NCBI RefSeq assembly: GCF_002234595.1 | Contig: NZ_NMUL01000007.1 | Location: 310,001-374,000 of the forward strand | Length of the DNA: 64,000 nucleotides | Source: Amycolatopsis vastitatis | GTDB taxonomy: Bacteria; Actinomycetota; Actinomycetes; Mycobacteriales; Pseudonocardiaceae | Reading direction: 5' to 3' | Program-made: the position numbers and the translations under genes | The notes under the pieces: model-generated | Databases searched by the model: none | What the model saw: only the letters and a program-made list of their open reading frames with translations | Told to the model about the DNA's origin: nothing | Shown here: positions 36,301 to 43,374 of the stretch, in pieces | How positions within the stretch are numbered: position 1 is the first letter of the stretch | How the letters are laid out: every line of letters starts with the position of its first letter

Positions 36301-36380
36301 CGTGGCCGGGCAGTGTCGACGACGTCGTGGTCTGGAACCGGGTCCTGACCGCGGCCGACATCAAGGCCGCGCCGCGATGA
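33303..36380 (+). CDS. Secreted multidomain glycoside hydrolase (MGH1/GH63-like) with LamG domain
   Basis: The 1025-residue protein has a signal peptide with a long basic start (MHRRLSKRRNRRGRG) ending near ASAAVD. The (alpha/alpha)6-type catalytic domain (about residues 60-490) resembles GH63/MGH1-like enzymes (YYYRWRVWKEHL, ISTEFLDCCGY, GPSWPFATSQTLTGL, EDYNHSTYTDLV). Next are a discoidin-like region (~560-690), an NPCBM-associated-type beta domain (~700-800: VTVRNTTQSPLVSPRVSIAVPDGW) and a LamG/concanavalin domain (~820-1020: GAWRLDEGSGTIAHDTAGSHDASL). It probably attacks extracellular polysaccharide. The palindromic operator just upstream implies induction by a sugar. Confidence 0.85.
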   Translation: MHRRLSKRRNRRGRGAMAWLAAAGLAAQIAFAGVASAAVDVSASPAPGAGTHFLDHSAALAGYADPAWYEANIPFVDLPDATMQSVYYYRWRVWKEHLRYTNPTDGWISTEFLDCCGYAAPYQAINAAAGHQLTEGRWLRDPGYAQDYLRFWLTGPGAGPKPAVEDVNADTTDWAHEYSAWLATSAYGQAQVTGDFAALRELLPALVRQYRGWDKQFNAELGLYWSVPVWDAMEYSASSYESSNPYHGGAGYRPTLNSYQYGDAVAISRIADSAGDHRLAAEYAQRAAALKAALQKWLWDPKRGFYYAMARDGNPDHRLSGSREEIGFVPWMFGAAGSGNNAAWSQLRDPGGFASAYGPTTAERRSPFFMKDAGDCCRWDGPSWPFATSQTLTGLANLLDDYPAQATISKEDYAAALATYARTQTKDGKPYVAEAHDPDRDAWIYDGHGRSEDYNHSTYTDLVLSGLIGLRPQAGDTLDVRPLAPSTWDHFAAENVPYHGHNVTVLWDRDGRHYGQGAGMRLYVDGRLVRQSATLRNTTIDVGRPCTPRTDDLVNDAANPLRTGYPRPITSYTSPYDNAWNALDGKVWYNEVPQNTRWTNYASPNANDFYGVDFGAPTPVGDIRWHGYDDGGGVKPAAAYSLQYWTGSAWQEVPGQVREQARPVGNGVNRITFPVVTTSKVRLLFTNPPGAFVGVTELQSWTPSSPDARIGVGPANANGVVTVSRSIPIGVTVRNTTQSPLVSPRVSIAVPDGWSATPAGRPSAAAIPAGGSRTWSYTLTAPAGAEPGSAATLTATASYRGPGGRTETTHQRQNLQVAHLAGQRDPVGAWRLDEGSGTIAHDTAGSHDASLTGSPAWVPGVTGTALQLDGTGQYAQTSGPVLDTTGNFSVSAWVRLDRTDTWATAVSQDGDPSSGFYLQYSAADNRLAFSTSEGRALADVAPQTGRWYHLVGVHDADAGSYVLYVDGVAQAKTWTQLAGDAAPGSLAIGRAVSGGHHSDPWPGSVDDVVVWNRVLTAADIKAAPR

Positions 36381-36712
36381 GCCCACCGCCCCGGCCTGCC
36401 GGGCAGATCGTGGAGAAGCGGGGACTGCTCGCCCACGGGGACGGCATCGCGCCGCACCGGCACGCCGAAGGGCAGTATCCCCGCTGCTGCGGGAGGCGTT
36501 GCTGGTGCTCACCAGCGGTCGTGAGCTCCGCCGGAGGCGCGGGACCGGCTCCGCGGGGTGGTCGTGGACGAGCTGGTGGATGCCCACGAGGAACCGCTGT
36601 ACTTTCCCGAGCCGGCTGACGATCGTCTTCGGGCGGTCACCGGCTTGTTGCACGCCGATCCCGCGACACCGTCGACCTTGCCGTTCGGGCGTCGTGGCGT
36701 CGGTGCGCTAGT
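36377..36712 (+). pseudogene. Remnant of an AraC-family regulator gene
   Basis: Three frames carry consecutive pieces of an AraC-type regulator. The start is at 36377 (MSPPPRPAGQIVEKRGLLAHGDGIAPHRHAEGQ). PLLREALLVLTSGREL follows from 36481 in another frame, and RDRLRGVVVDELVDAHEEPLYFPEP from about 36540 in a third, continuing to LLHADPATPSTL. The middle of the sensor domain is missing and the DNA-binding domain is lost near 36710. At least two frameshifts and a deletion are needed to explain this. The start overlaps the stop region of the glycoside hydrolase gene. It accounts for most of the apparent gap before the minus-strand operon. Confidence 0.75.
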
Positions 36713-37343
36713 CGCTGTCGGCGAACGGCTGTGTCCGGCCGAAGGCGCAGTCCAGGGCGAACTGGGAGTAGGACCACGCGTTGCGGAGTGCGAGGCCGGC
36801 GTCCATCTTCTGGTAGTTCTCGAACCCTGGCTGGGCGTTGTCCTGAATGAGCTGATTGTCTCGCCAGTGGGCGCACTCGTGCACGGAGATCTCGGCCCGC
36901 TTGAACGGGCCGAGATCCGCGAATCCCGAGCTGAAATAGATCGCGTCGGGCCACGACGGTCCAGGCTGTGGCTCCCCCTGAAGGCGAGGGCCTCGCAGGA
37001 CGAAGGCTCTCGTCCGCGGTCCGAAAAGATCCTCCGGAGGGTCACGGAAGATCGAGCGTGCGTTGGCGTCCGCGAGCGTGTCCTCGATGCTCTGGTACAC
37101 CGAGTCGATCGAGTTCAGAAAGTCCTGGAGAGTGGTGATCCGCGGGAACAGCCCGAGGGTGTCGATGGGCATGACCGGTTGTTTGAAGTGGAACCAGACC
37201 TTGTCGAAGTCGCGCAGCACGTTGAAGGGAATCGGCAGGCTGCGGACCCGGAAGTCGATCAGCTGGCGGAGCACAGCCCGGGTCTGCGTGACGACCGACC
37301 TGGCGCGCGGCAACCCGTCGACGGCTACATCTCGTGATGACAC
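36708..37343 (-). CDS. Aspzincin-like metalloprotease (M35 type), last gene of uncharacterised operon
   Basis: The 211-residue protein contains HECAHWRDNQLIQD. His155, Glu156 and His159 form HExxH, and Asp168 lies at the exact spacing used as third zinc ligand in aspzincins (HExxH then D at position 14 of the motif). A later NAWSYSQFA (188-196) matches the family's NADSYxxF segment. There is no signal peptide. GTG 37343 was chosen because GGAGG lies five bases ahead. It follows the small peptidoglycan-binding-like gene by 28 bases. A zinc protease that may be delivered as an effector or mature partner proteins is inferred. Confidence 0.7.
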   Translation of the reverse strand: MSSRDVAVDGLPRARSVVTQTRAVLRQLIDFRVRSLPIPFNVLRDFDKVWFHFKQPVMPIDTLGLFPRITTLQDFLNSIDSVYQSIEDTLADANARSIFRDPPEDLFGPRTRAFVLRGPRLQGEPQPGPSWPDAIYFSSGFADLGPFKRAEISVHECAHWRDNQLIQDNAQPGFENYQKMDAGLALRNAWSYSQFALDCAFGRTQPFADSD

Positions 37344-37371
37344 CAGTACCTCCGTGGAGTCAGCGCCGCAC

Positions 37372-37743
37372 TCAGGCGATGGCTTCGTTCTCGTTCCCGC
37401 AGTAGTCCTGCGGGATCCCATCGAGGGCTGACTGTTTCGTCAGCAGTTCGGCGTCGAGCGCCGCCACGGTCCGCTTCCCCACGATGTCATCGGGGGTGAC
37501 CTGCCCGGGCCCGAGGATGCTGCGAGCCGTCTTGAATGCGAGTACCGCGGAGGCGGTCGAAGCTCCGTAGCTCTCGGCGTCAATCTCGGCGGGGTCGATC
37601 GCGAGCCCGTCGATCATCAGCAAGGCGAGCTGGATCTTGGCGACATGAGGGCCGGACGACCCTTGGGTGACGTGGGCGCTGTCCTGGACGAGGCACGCGT
37701 TGAGGCGCGCGTCGTCCACGAAGAGCGGTGACTGCAGCGGCAT
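37372..37743 (-). CDS. Peptidoglycan-binding-like small protein
   Basis: This 123-residue protein has the PG_binding_1 pattern: TQGSSGPHVAKIQLALLMI, SYGASTASAVLAFKTARSIL and DDIVGKRTVAALDAELL, equivalent to the three-helix repeat GxxGxxVxxLQ...YGxxTxxAVxxFQ...GxxTxxAL. ATG 37743 has GGAGG six bases ahead. Without a signal peptide it could act as an adaptor inside the cell or be exported by another route. It lies 106 bases after the 1139-residue protein gene. Confidence 0.7.
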   Translation of the reverse strand: MPLQSPLFVDDARLNACLVQDSAHVTQGSSGPHVAKIQLALLMIDGLAIDPAEIDAESYGASTASAVLAFKTARSILGPGQVTPDDIVGKRTVAALDAELLTKQSALDGIPQDYCGNENEAIA

Positions 37744-37849
37744 AGCGCCTCCCTGGACTTCGCCGGGTGACCGGCGTCGTGTTCTGTCTGTCGGAGTCGG
37801 TGCGGTGACCGGGGTATCCGGTCGGAACTCGGTCATCTCGAGGCCCGCG

Positions 37850-40800
37850 TCAGCCTCCTCCCCAGATCGGCGGGATCGGGACGGTGTCGATGAAGACGGA
37901 ACGCTCCTGCAGCTCGCGCGGCGCCGGGCTGTCGCCTACACCGTCCACGAGTTCCACCTCGCGCACCCGGAGCCGGACCGCGCCGGCGGCGGGCAGCGGC
38001 AGCACCGGCAGCACCGGCAGGGGAACGTTTCCTTCGCCGAACACCGGACCCGTGACGGTGCGCCAGGCGGGCACCCCGTCGTCATCCCCGCCGACGGAGA
38101 TGAGATCCGTCAGGCCGTCGGCGACCTCGATGACGGCCTCGACGCGGTTGGCCGGGCTCGGCATGACGCCGCTGAGCGTGACTTCCACGCCACCCTCCGC
38201 CCGGCGCACGAGCAGGGAGCGGTCGGGCAGGACCGGGACCTTGTCGGTGACGACCGCGGTGGACAGCTCCAGATCCCGCAGGCTCTGCGGCTGGTAGCGG
38301 GCCACGACCAACTCGACGAACGGTGCGTAGGACTCGACCTGCCCGGTGCGGCTGAGTTCGACGTCGGCGTACCACCGGTCGCCTGCCCTGACCGGGGTAT
38401 AGGCGGCCACGCGGACCTGCCGGTCCGGCCCGGGCAGGTTCTTCAGCGGTTTCTCTTCGTCCGCGCCCGCGAACCACTCGGCGGCCGGGAACCGCTCCGG
38501 GGCGGGAGTTCCCCACAACGGGTCGCGGCCGAGCTGGGTCACCGTGTCGGTGTAGTCCGCTGCGGTGATCACGGCGAGCCGTTCGCCCTCTCCGGTCTCG
38601 TACCACGGTGGAGACAGCTCGACGCGGACCCTCCTGCCTCGCCGCATCCGCACGATTTGGTCCGCGGTCGTCTCGGTCTGCCACGCGAACGCCGGATTGA
38701 CGGCGAGCACCGTGGGCGGGGTCGGCCGGGCCGACGACGGGATGGAGACGGCCCGCTGCTCCTTCGCGACCCGGAAGGCCGAGTCCGGTTCCGCCGCGTC
38801 GAAGCACTGGCGGTACCGGCTGATCGCGGTGAGGCGGTAGGTGAGGGTGCGGTGCTTGGTGTCGCCGAACTCGTGGCGGAAGGTGAACGCGGGCGGCCGG
38901 CCGGGCGGCCCCGCGGCGATCGGTTCACTGTGGACCCGGTCGACCGCGGCCGGGTGGTCACCCGCGTCCGTCCACTCCGTCCAGCAGGCACCGATGTCGA
39001 GCCGTCCGGTGCTGGGCGAGTGCAGGCCGCCGCCGGCGAAGGCGACCTGGATCGTGGCGGTGGTGTCGTCCGGTTCTCGGTTCACGGCACCGGGGCGCAG
39101 CACCCACTGCGGTTCCGCGACCGGCCGCCGCACCGCGTGCACCAGCCGCAGGACCTGTGGCGGGGTGAGCTGCGGGTGACGCCCGTTGAGCGAGTCCGTC
39201 ACGTCGACCGCGGCCTCGGCGAGCCAGTCCAGGACGCTGAAGTGGCCGGAGTACCTGTCGTGGATGGTCGACGACAGTTCGACGGTGGCCGCCTCGCCCT
39301 TGCCGAGGCGGACCAGGAGCACCTCGCCGTCACCACTCCACAGCAGGGCGACAGGGGTGTCCGGATCGGTCGACTCGGCCAGATCGATCCGCTTGGGTCG
39401 CGGGTCCGGCCACGGGGGACTCCACTCCTTGCGTCCGTCGTGCTCTTCGCCGGTGCTGTCCAGGCGCAGCACCGCGTTCACCCCGCCGGTCGCCGGGTCG
39501 GGCTGCGGGCCACCCGGGTCGTCGTCGCGCAGCGCGCGTTGGGCCCAGGCCCAGGTCTGCTCGTCGCCCGCGGGCGGGTCGAACACGCCGTGCTGCTCCG
39601 CGACCCCGAAGGTCACCGGCGGAGGGTGCACCGACCGCCGCTCGGCGGCCGGGTAGGCCGGGGTGGCGTGGTGCAGGTCCTCGGCGCTCTGGTCGTGATC
39701 GCTGCGGATCACCAGGGTCGTCACGGCCGCGCCGGGCGGGAAGGTGCCGGCCTCGGCGGCGATCCGCGGCGGCGGTACCGGTTCGTGCCGGGTGTAGCGC
39801 ACGACCTCGCTGCACTGGGTGCTGTCCGTCTCCGCGCCTACCGGCAGGCCGCCGCCGGTGGCGTCGGCGACCCGCACCCGAAGCTGGTAGCGAGTGCCGA
39901 ACCGCAGGGTGGGCAACGGGGCCACGTCGGACAGGTCGAACCGCCAGCCGAAGTCGTAGGGCAGCGGCACGGCCGGCTCCCGCCGCGGGCCCGGCGTGTC
40001 GTCGAGAAGGTTCGTCGGCGACACGGTATGGCTCCAGCCGCTCCACCTGGTCACCACCTCGTCGGCCCGTAGCTCGGCGTCGGCGCCACGGACCGCGGCG
40101 AAGGGCTTGACGTGGCCTTCCTCCGGTGCCCGCGCCGAGCCGATCGGCGTCCCGTTCACGGTGTAGGTGGCCAGCCGGTGGGTCAGCGAGCGCCACGAGC
40201 CGTCACCGGACTTGACGTCGAGGCGGAAGCCGAGCACGAGGTCCTCCGCGGTGAGCCGGGCGTCGTCCATCGAATCGGCCGTGGCGTTGGTGCGCGCGGC
40301 GTCCGCGCGGGCGGCGTAGTCCGCGGCACGCCCGGGCCGGACCAGCTGCAGCCCCGCCGAGCGCAGGTGCGGCAGGATAGCGGGCCGCTCGTCCGCGGTG
40401 CTGTTGGCCGCGTCGCGCAGCCGGCCGACCGCGCCGTCGACCTCGAACGTGCACACCGCCCACGGTGGCGGGCTGTCGTCGGGTTCGGCCTGGGGACTGA
40501 CGACGTCCGCGCCCGCCAGGTCGACCACGCCGCGGCGGATCGCGGTCGCCGCATCGGGCGCCGAGGCGGGCAGAAAGTGCTCGTCGTCGAGGAGGTACGC
40601 CGTCCACGGCGCCCGCACGAGCAGGTCCAGGACGGGATCGGTGCACCGGATGCTCAGGTGCCTGGACCTGCGGGGATCGCCGACCTCGAGGTTGCGCCGG
40701 GACACCGCGAGCTCGAACACGAGCCCCAGCTCCCGAAGGACCGCTGGGTGCTCGCGCAGCATGGCCACCGTGCGGTGGAAGTCGGGCACCACCGGTGTGG

Positions 40801-41269
40801 GGATCGGCGGGGCCGGCGGTGGCGGCGGGGTGGGCTGCCCGCCCTGCCACGGGGCCAGCGCCTGGTCGACGATCCCCGGCGTGTCCTGGGGCGTTCGCGC
40901 CATCCGGGTCACGGTGTCGCGATAGGTGTGGCTGATCCGCTGGGCGTCGTCGTGGGTGCGGTCGACTGCGGGCGGGGCGTAGTCGCGGCTCGCCCAGTCG
41001 TTGATCAGCCCGCCTTGGCCGCCGAAGAACGCCTGCCACACGTCGAGGCGCGCCGCGGGCCGCAGCTCCGGGTGATCCGGCGCCAGCGCGATGCCCGCGC
41101 TGGTGTCGGTGCGCAGCTCGAAGGTCAGCCCCTCGAGGAGGCTCGGCCACTCCTGGAGCCCGAACTCCGCCAGCGAACTGCCCTGCAGCCGCGGCACGAC
41201 CAGCACGCGGATCAGCGCGCTGGCGCCGTCGAGGCCGCTCGGGACCGCCACCCACAGCAGTTCGCTCAT
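37850..41269 (-). CDS. Large Fn3-like beta-sandwich protein of unknown function
   Basis: The 1139-residue protein has no signal peptide or membrane helix. Several stretches look like fibronectin/Ig-type strands (TLTYRLTAISRYRQCF, RYQLRVRVADATGGG). The C-terminal third contains RVELSPPWYETGEGERLAVI, DTVTQLGRDPLW and YAPFVELVVARYQPQSL. I recall similar phrases from uncharacterised proteins of other large-genome bacteria but cannot verify this. A proline-rich hinge (PTPPPPPAPPIPTP) lies near residue 155. ATG 41269 overlaps the stop of the WD40 gene. A structural or binding role is likely. Confidence 0.7.
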   Translation of the reverse strand: MSELLWVAVPSGLDGASALIRVLVVPRLQGSSLAEFGLQEWPSLLEGLTFELRTDTSAGIALAPDHPELRPAARLDVWQAFFGGQGGLINDWASRDYAPPAVDRTHDDAQRISHTYRDTVTRMARTPQDTPGIVDQALAPWQGGQPTPPPPPAPPIPTPVVPDFHRTVAMLREHPAVLRELGLVFELAVSRRNLEVGDPRRSRHLSIRCTDPVLDLLVRAPWTAYLLDDEHFLPASAPDAATAIRRGVVDLAGADVVSPQAEPDDSPPPWAVCTFEVDGAVGRLRDAANSTADERPAILPHLRSAGLQLVRPGRAADYAARADAARTNATADSMDDARLTAEDLVLGFRLDVKSGDGSWRSLTHRLATYTVNGTPIGSARAPEEGHVKPFAAVRGADAELRADEVVTRWSGWSHTVSPTNLLDDTPGPRREPAVPLPYDFGWRFDLSDVAPLPTLRFGTRYQLRVRVADATGGGLPVGAETDSTQCSEVVRYTRHEPVPPPRIAAEAGTFPPGAAVTTLVIRSDHDQSAEDLHHATPAYPAAERRSVHPPPVTFGVAEQHGVFDPPAGDEQTWAWAQRALRDDDPGGPQPDPATGGVNAVLRLDSTGEEHDGRKEWSPPWPDPRPKRIDLAESTDPDTPVALLWSGDGEVLLVRLGKGEAATVELSSTIHDRYSGHFSVLDWLAEAAVDVTDSLNGRHPQLTPPQVLRLVHAVRRPVAEPQWVLRPGAVNREPDDTTATIQVAFAGGGLHSPSTGRLDIGACWTEWTDAGDHPAAVDRVHSEPIAAGPPGRPPAFTFRHEFGDTKHRTLTYRLTAISRYRQCFDAAEPDSAFRVAKEQRAVSIPSSARPTPPTVLAVNPAFAWQTETTADQIVRMRRGRRVRVELSPPWYETGEGERLAVITAADYTDTVTQLGRDPLWGTPAPERFPAAEWFAGADEEKPLKNLPGPDRQVRVAAYTPVRAGDRWYADVELSRTGQVESYAPFVELVVARYQPQSLRDLELSTAVVTDKVPVLPDRSLLVRRAEGGVEVTLSGVMPSPANRVEAVIEVADGLTDLISVGGDDDGVPAWRTVTGPVFGEGNVPLPVLPVLPLPAAGAVRLRVREVELVDGVGDSPAPRELQERSVFIDTVPIPPIWGGG

Positions 41270-43374
41270 CAGCGCCCCACTTCGACGATGCGAGCCACTT
41301 TGTCGTCGCAGCCGGTCACGAGCAGTGCGCCGTCGCCGGTGAACGCGACCCCGCGCACCCGATCGGGGTGGATGAGCCGGAAGACCGGGGCCGCGGTCGC
41401 CGGATCGAGCACGGTGACCACGGCGTCCTCGGTGACCACTGCCAGCGGGCCGGCCGAGCTGAACGCGAGCGCGGTGACCGGTGCCGGGAAGTCCACCTCG
41501 GTCACCGGCGTGGGCGGGATCGCGGGTGCTGCCAGCGAAGTCAGGTGGACGGTCTTGTCGGTACTTCCGGTGGCCAGGAGCCTGCTGTCCGGGCTCACGG
41601 CCACCGCCGTGATCGCGTTGGTGTGGCCGAGCCGCAGCCGCACCTCGCCAGTGGCCGGGTCGAGCACGACCGCGGTGCCGTCTTCGTTTCCGCTGGCCAC
41701 CCCCGTCCCGTCGGGGGTGAACGCGACCGCGACGACCTTGCCGGCCTGGGTGACGCTGTGCGTCTCGGCGCCGGTCGCCGAATCGAGGATCCGGGTGCTG
41801 TGGTCGGCGCAACCGGCGGCGAGCCGGGTCGCGTCCGGGGCGAAAGCGAGCGCGGTGACCGCGCCCTGGAGCTGCCGCTCCCAGAGAACCTCGCCGGTGG
41901 CGCGGCGCAGCAGGTGAACCTTCCGGTCCGAACCGCCGGCCGCGACCCACTCGCCTGCGCACGCGACCTCCGTGATCGGTCCGCCGCACTGCACCAGCCA
42001 CGCCTCCAGCGCCGAGCCGCGGAACAACCGGACCCCACCGTCGACGCAGCCGGTGATCGTGTCCTGGTTGTCGGCGCTGAACGCGATCGCCGTGACAAGA
42101 CCCGGGTGCCGGCGGCGCAGGCGCACCTCGTCGGTCTTCGTGTCGGCGGGGAAGGTCAGCAGGAACCGCTCGGTGTCGGCGACCCCGACCAGCGGCTCGC
42201 GGGGGTTGGTGCCGGCCACGACCGAGGTGACCGCGCCGCCCAGCGTGCGGGTCGCCCGGATCGAGCCGGTGTCGTACACGTGCACGTACCCCGTCAAGCC
42301 GGCTGTGGCGCCGCCGGCGAGCACTTGCCCGCCGTCGAGACTGAACACCAGGTCCACCACCCGGTCCTCGGTGACGTGCTGCCAGATCGGGATTCCCGTG
42401 CGTGCGTCCAGGACCACGAGTCCCGCGTTCGACGGGTCGTCCATGGTTTGGTTGACCGCGAGCAGCCGCAGGTCCGGGCTGAATACCGCGGTGGAGGACT
42501 CCGGCACGTGGGCCAGTGGGAACCGCGCGCGGCCGTCGGCGACCTGGTACACCCCGACCCCGTCCTCGACGACCACCGCGACCGCGGTGCCGTCCGGGCT
42601 GAACGCGACCGCGGTCACCGGCTGATCCTGCGGTGTCCTGATCAGCGGCCCCGGCTTGTTGTCCGCGGTGACCAGCCGGACGGCGCCGTCGTCGCAGCCC
42701 GCGGCGATGAACGTCGAGCCGGGGTCCACCACCACCGCCGACACGCGGTACGGCTGCTCCTGGTTGAACAGCTCGCCGCCGTCTGCGTCGACGACGAGCA
42801 ACCCGTCACCGCACGCGATCGCCACGAACGCGCCGTTCGGGCTGACCGCGAGGTCGAGGACGTCGCGGTCCTGCTCGAGCACGTCCTCGCGGCGGAACGA
42901 GCCGAGGTCCAGCCGCCAGACCCGGCTGACGGGTTCCCCACCCTCGATGACCACCGGCCCCGATGACCACAGGAACCGCCCGTCCGGGGTGAAGGCCACC
43001 GAGCGTGGGAAGTACCGCTTGCTGTAGAAGGTCTGTTCCTGCTCGTCTGCGGGCCGCGGCCAGACCTGCTGGCCGGTGCGTGCTCGCAGCACCCGGGTGC
43101 GGGTGGCCAGTGTGTCGCCGCGGTCGGCGAACTCGGCGACGGCCACCAGCACACCGTCGGCGGACAGCGCCATGTCGAGCACCTGCCACGGTCCCGGTTC
43201 GGAGGCCCAGAGCGTGGTGCCCTTCTGCACGTCGAGCAGGTGGACCTGGCCCTGGGGGTGCTCGGGGTCCGGGCCGATATCGGTGCCGACGACGGCCGTG
43301 GCGCCGTCGAGCCAACGCACCCGCCACGGTGGCGCGGGCAGGCCGAACTGCTTGGCTGGGGCGCGATCGATCAC
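41269..43374 (-). CDS. WD40-type double beta-propeller protein
   Basis: The 701-residue protein is made of about fourteen short beta-propeller blades with recurring VTAVAFSPDGTxVAVV, GCDDGAVRLV and ATGSTDKTVHL patterns, enough for two seven-bladed propellers. It lacks fused kinase, protease or NB-ARC domains and has no signal peptide, so it probably serves as a protein-binding scaffold for the large neighbours. GTG 43374 overlaps the upstream TGA and its own TGA overlaps the next ATG, so stoichiometric translation is expected. Confidence 0.82.
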   Translation of the reverse strand: MIDRAPAKQFGLPAPPWRVRWLDGATAVVGTDIGPDPEHPQGQVHLLDVQKGTTLWASEPGPWQVLDMALSADGVLVAVAEFADRGDTLATRTRVLRARTGQQVWPRPADEQEQTFYSKRYFPRSVAFTPDGRFLWSSGPVVIEGGEPVSRVWRLDLGSFRREDVLEQDRDVLDLAVSPNGAFVAIACGDGLLVVDADGGELFNQEQPYRVSAVVVDPGSTFIAAGCDDGAVRLVTADNKPGPLIRTPQDQPVTAVAFSPDGTAVAVVVEDGVGVYQVADGRARFPLAHVPESSTAVFSPDLRLLAVNQTMDDPSNAGLVVLDARTGIPIWQHVTEDRVVDLVFSLDGGQVLAGGATAGLTGYVHVYDTGSIRATRTLGGAVTSVVAGTNPREPLVGVADTERFLLTFPADTKTDEVRLRRRHPGLVTAIAFSADNQDTITGCVDGGVRLFRGSALEAWLVQCGGPITEVACAGEWVAAGGSDRKVHLLRRATGEVLWERQLQGAVTALAFAPDATRLAAGCADHSTRILDSATGAETHSVTQAGKVVAVAFTPDGTGVASGNEDGTAVVLDPATGEVRLRLGHTNAITAVAVSPDSRLLATGSTDKTVHLTSLAAPAIPPTPVTEVDFPAPVTALAFSSAGPLAVVTEDAVVTVLDPATAAPVFRLIHPDRVRGVAFTGDGALLVTGCDDKVARIVEVGR

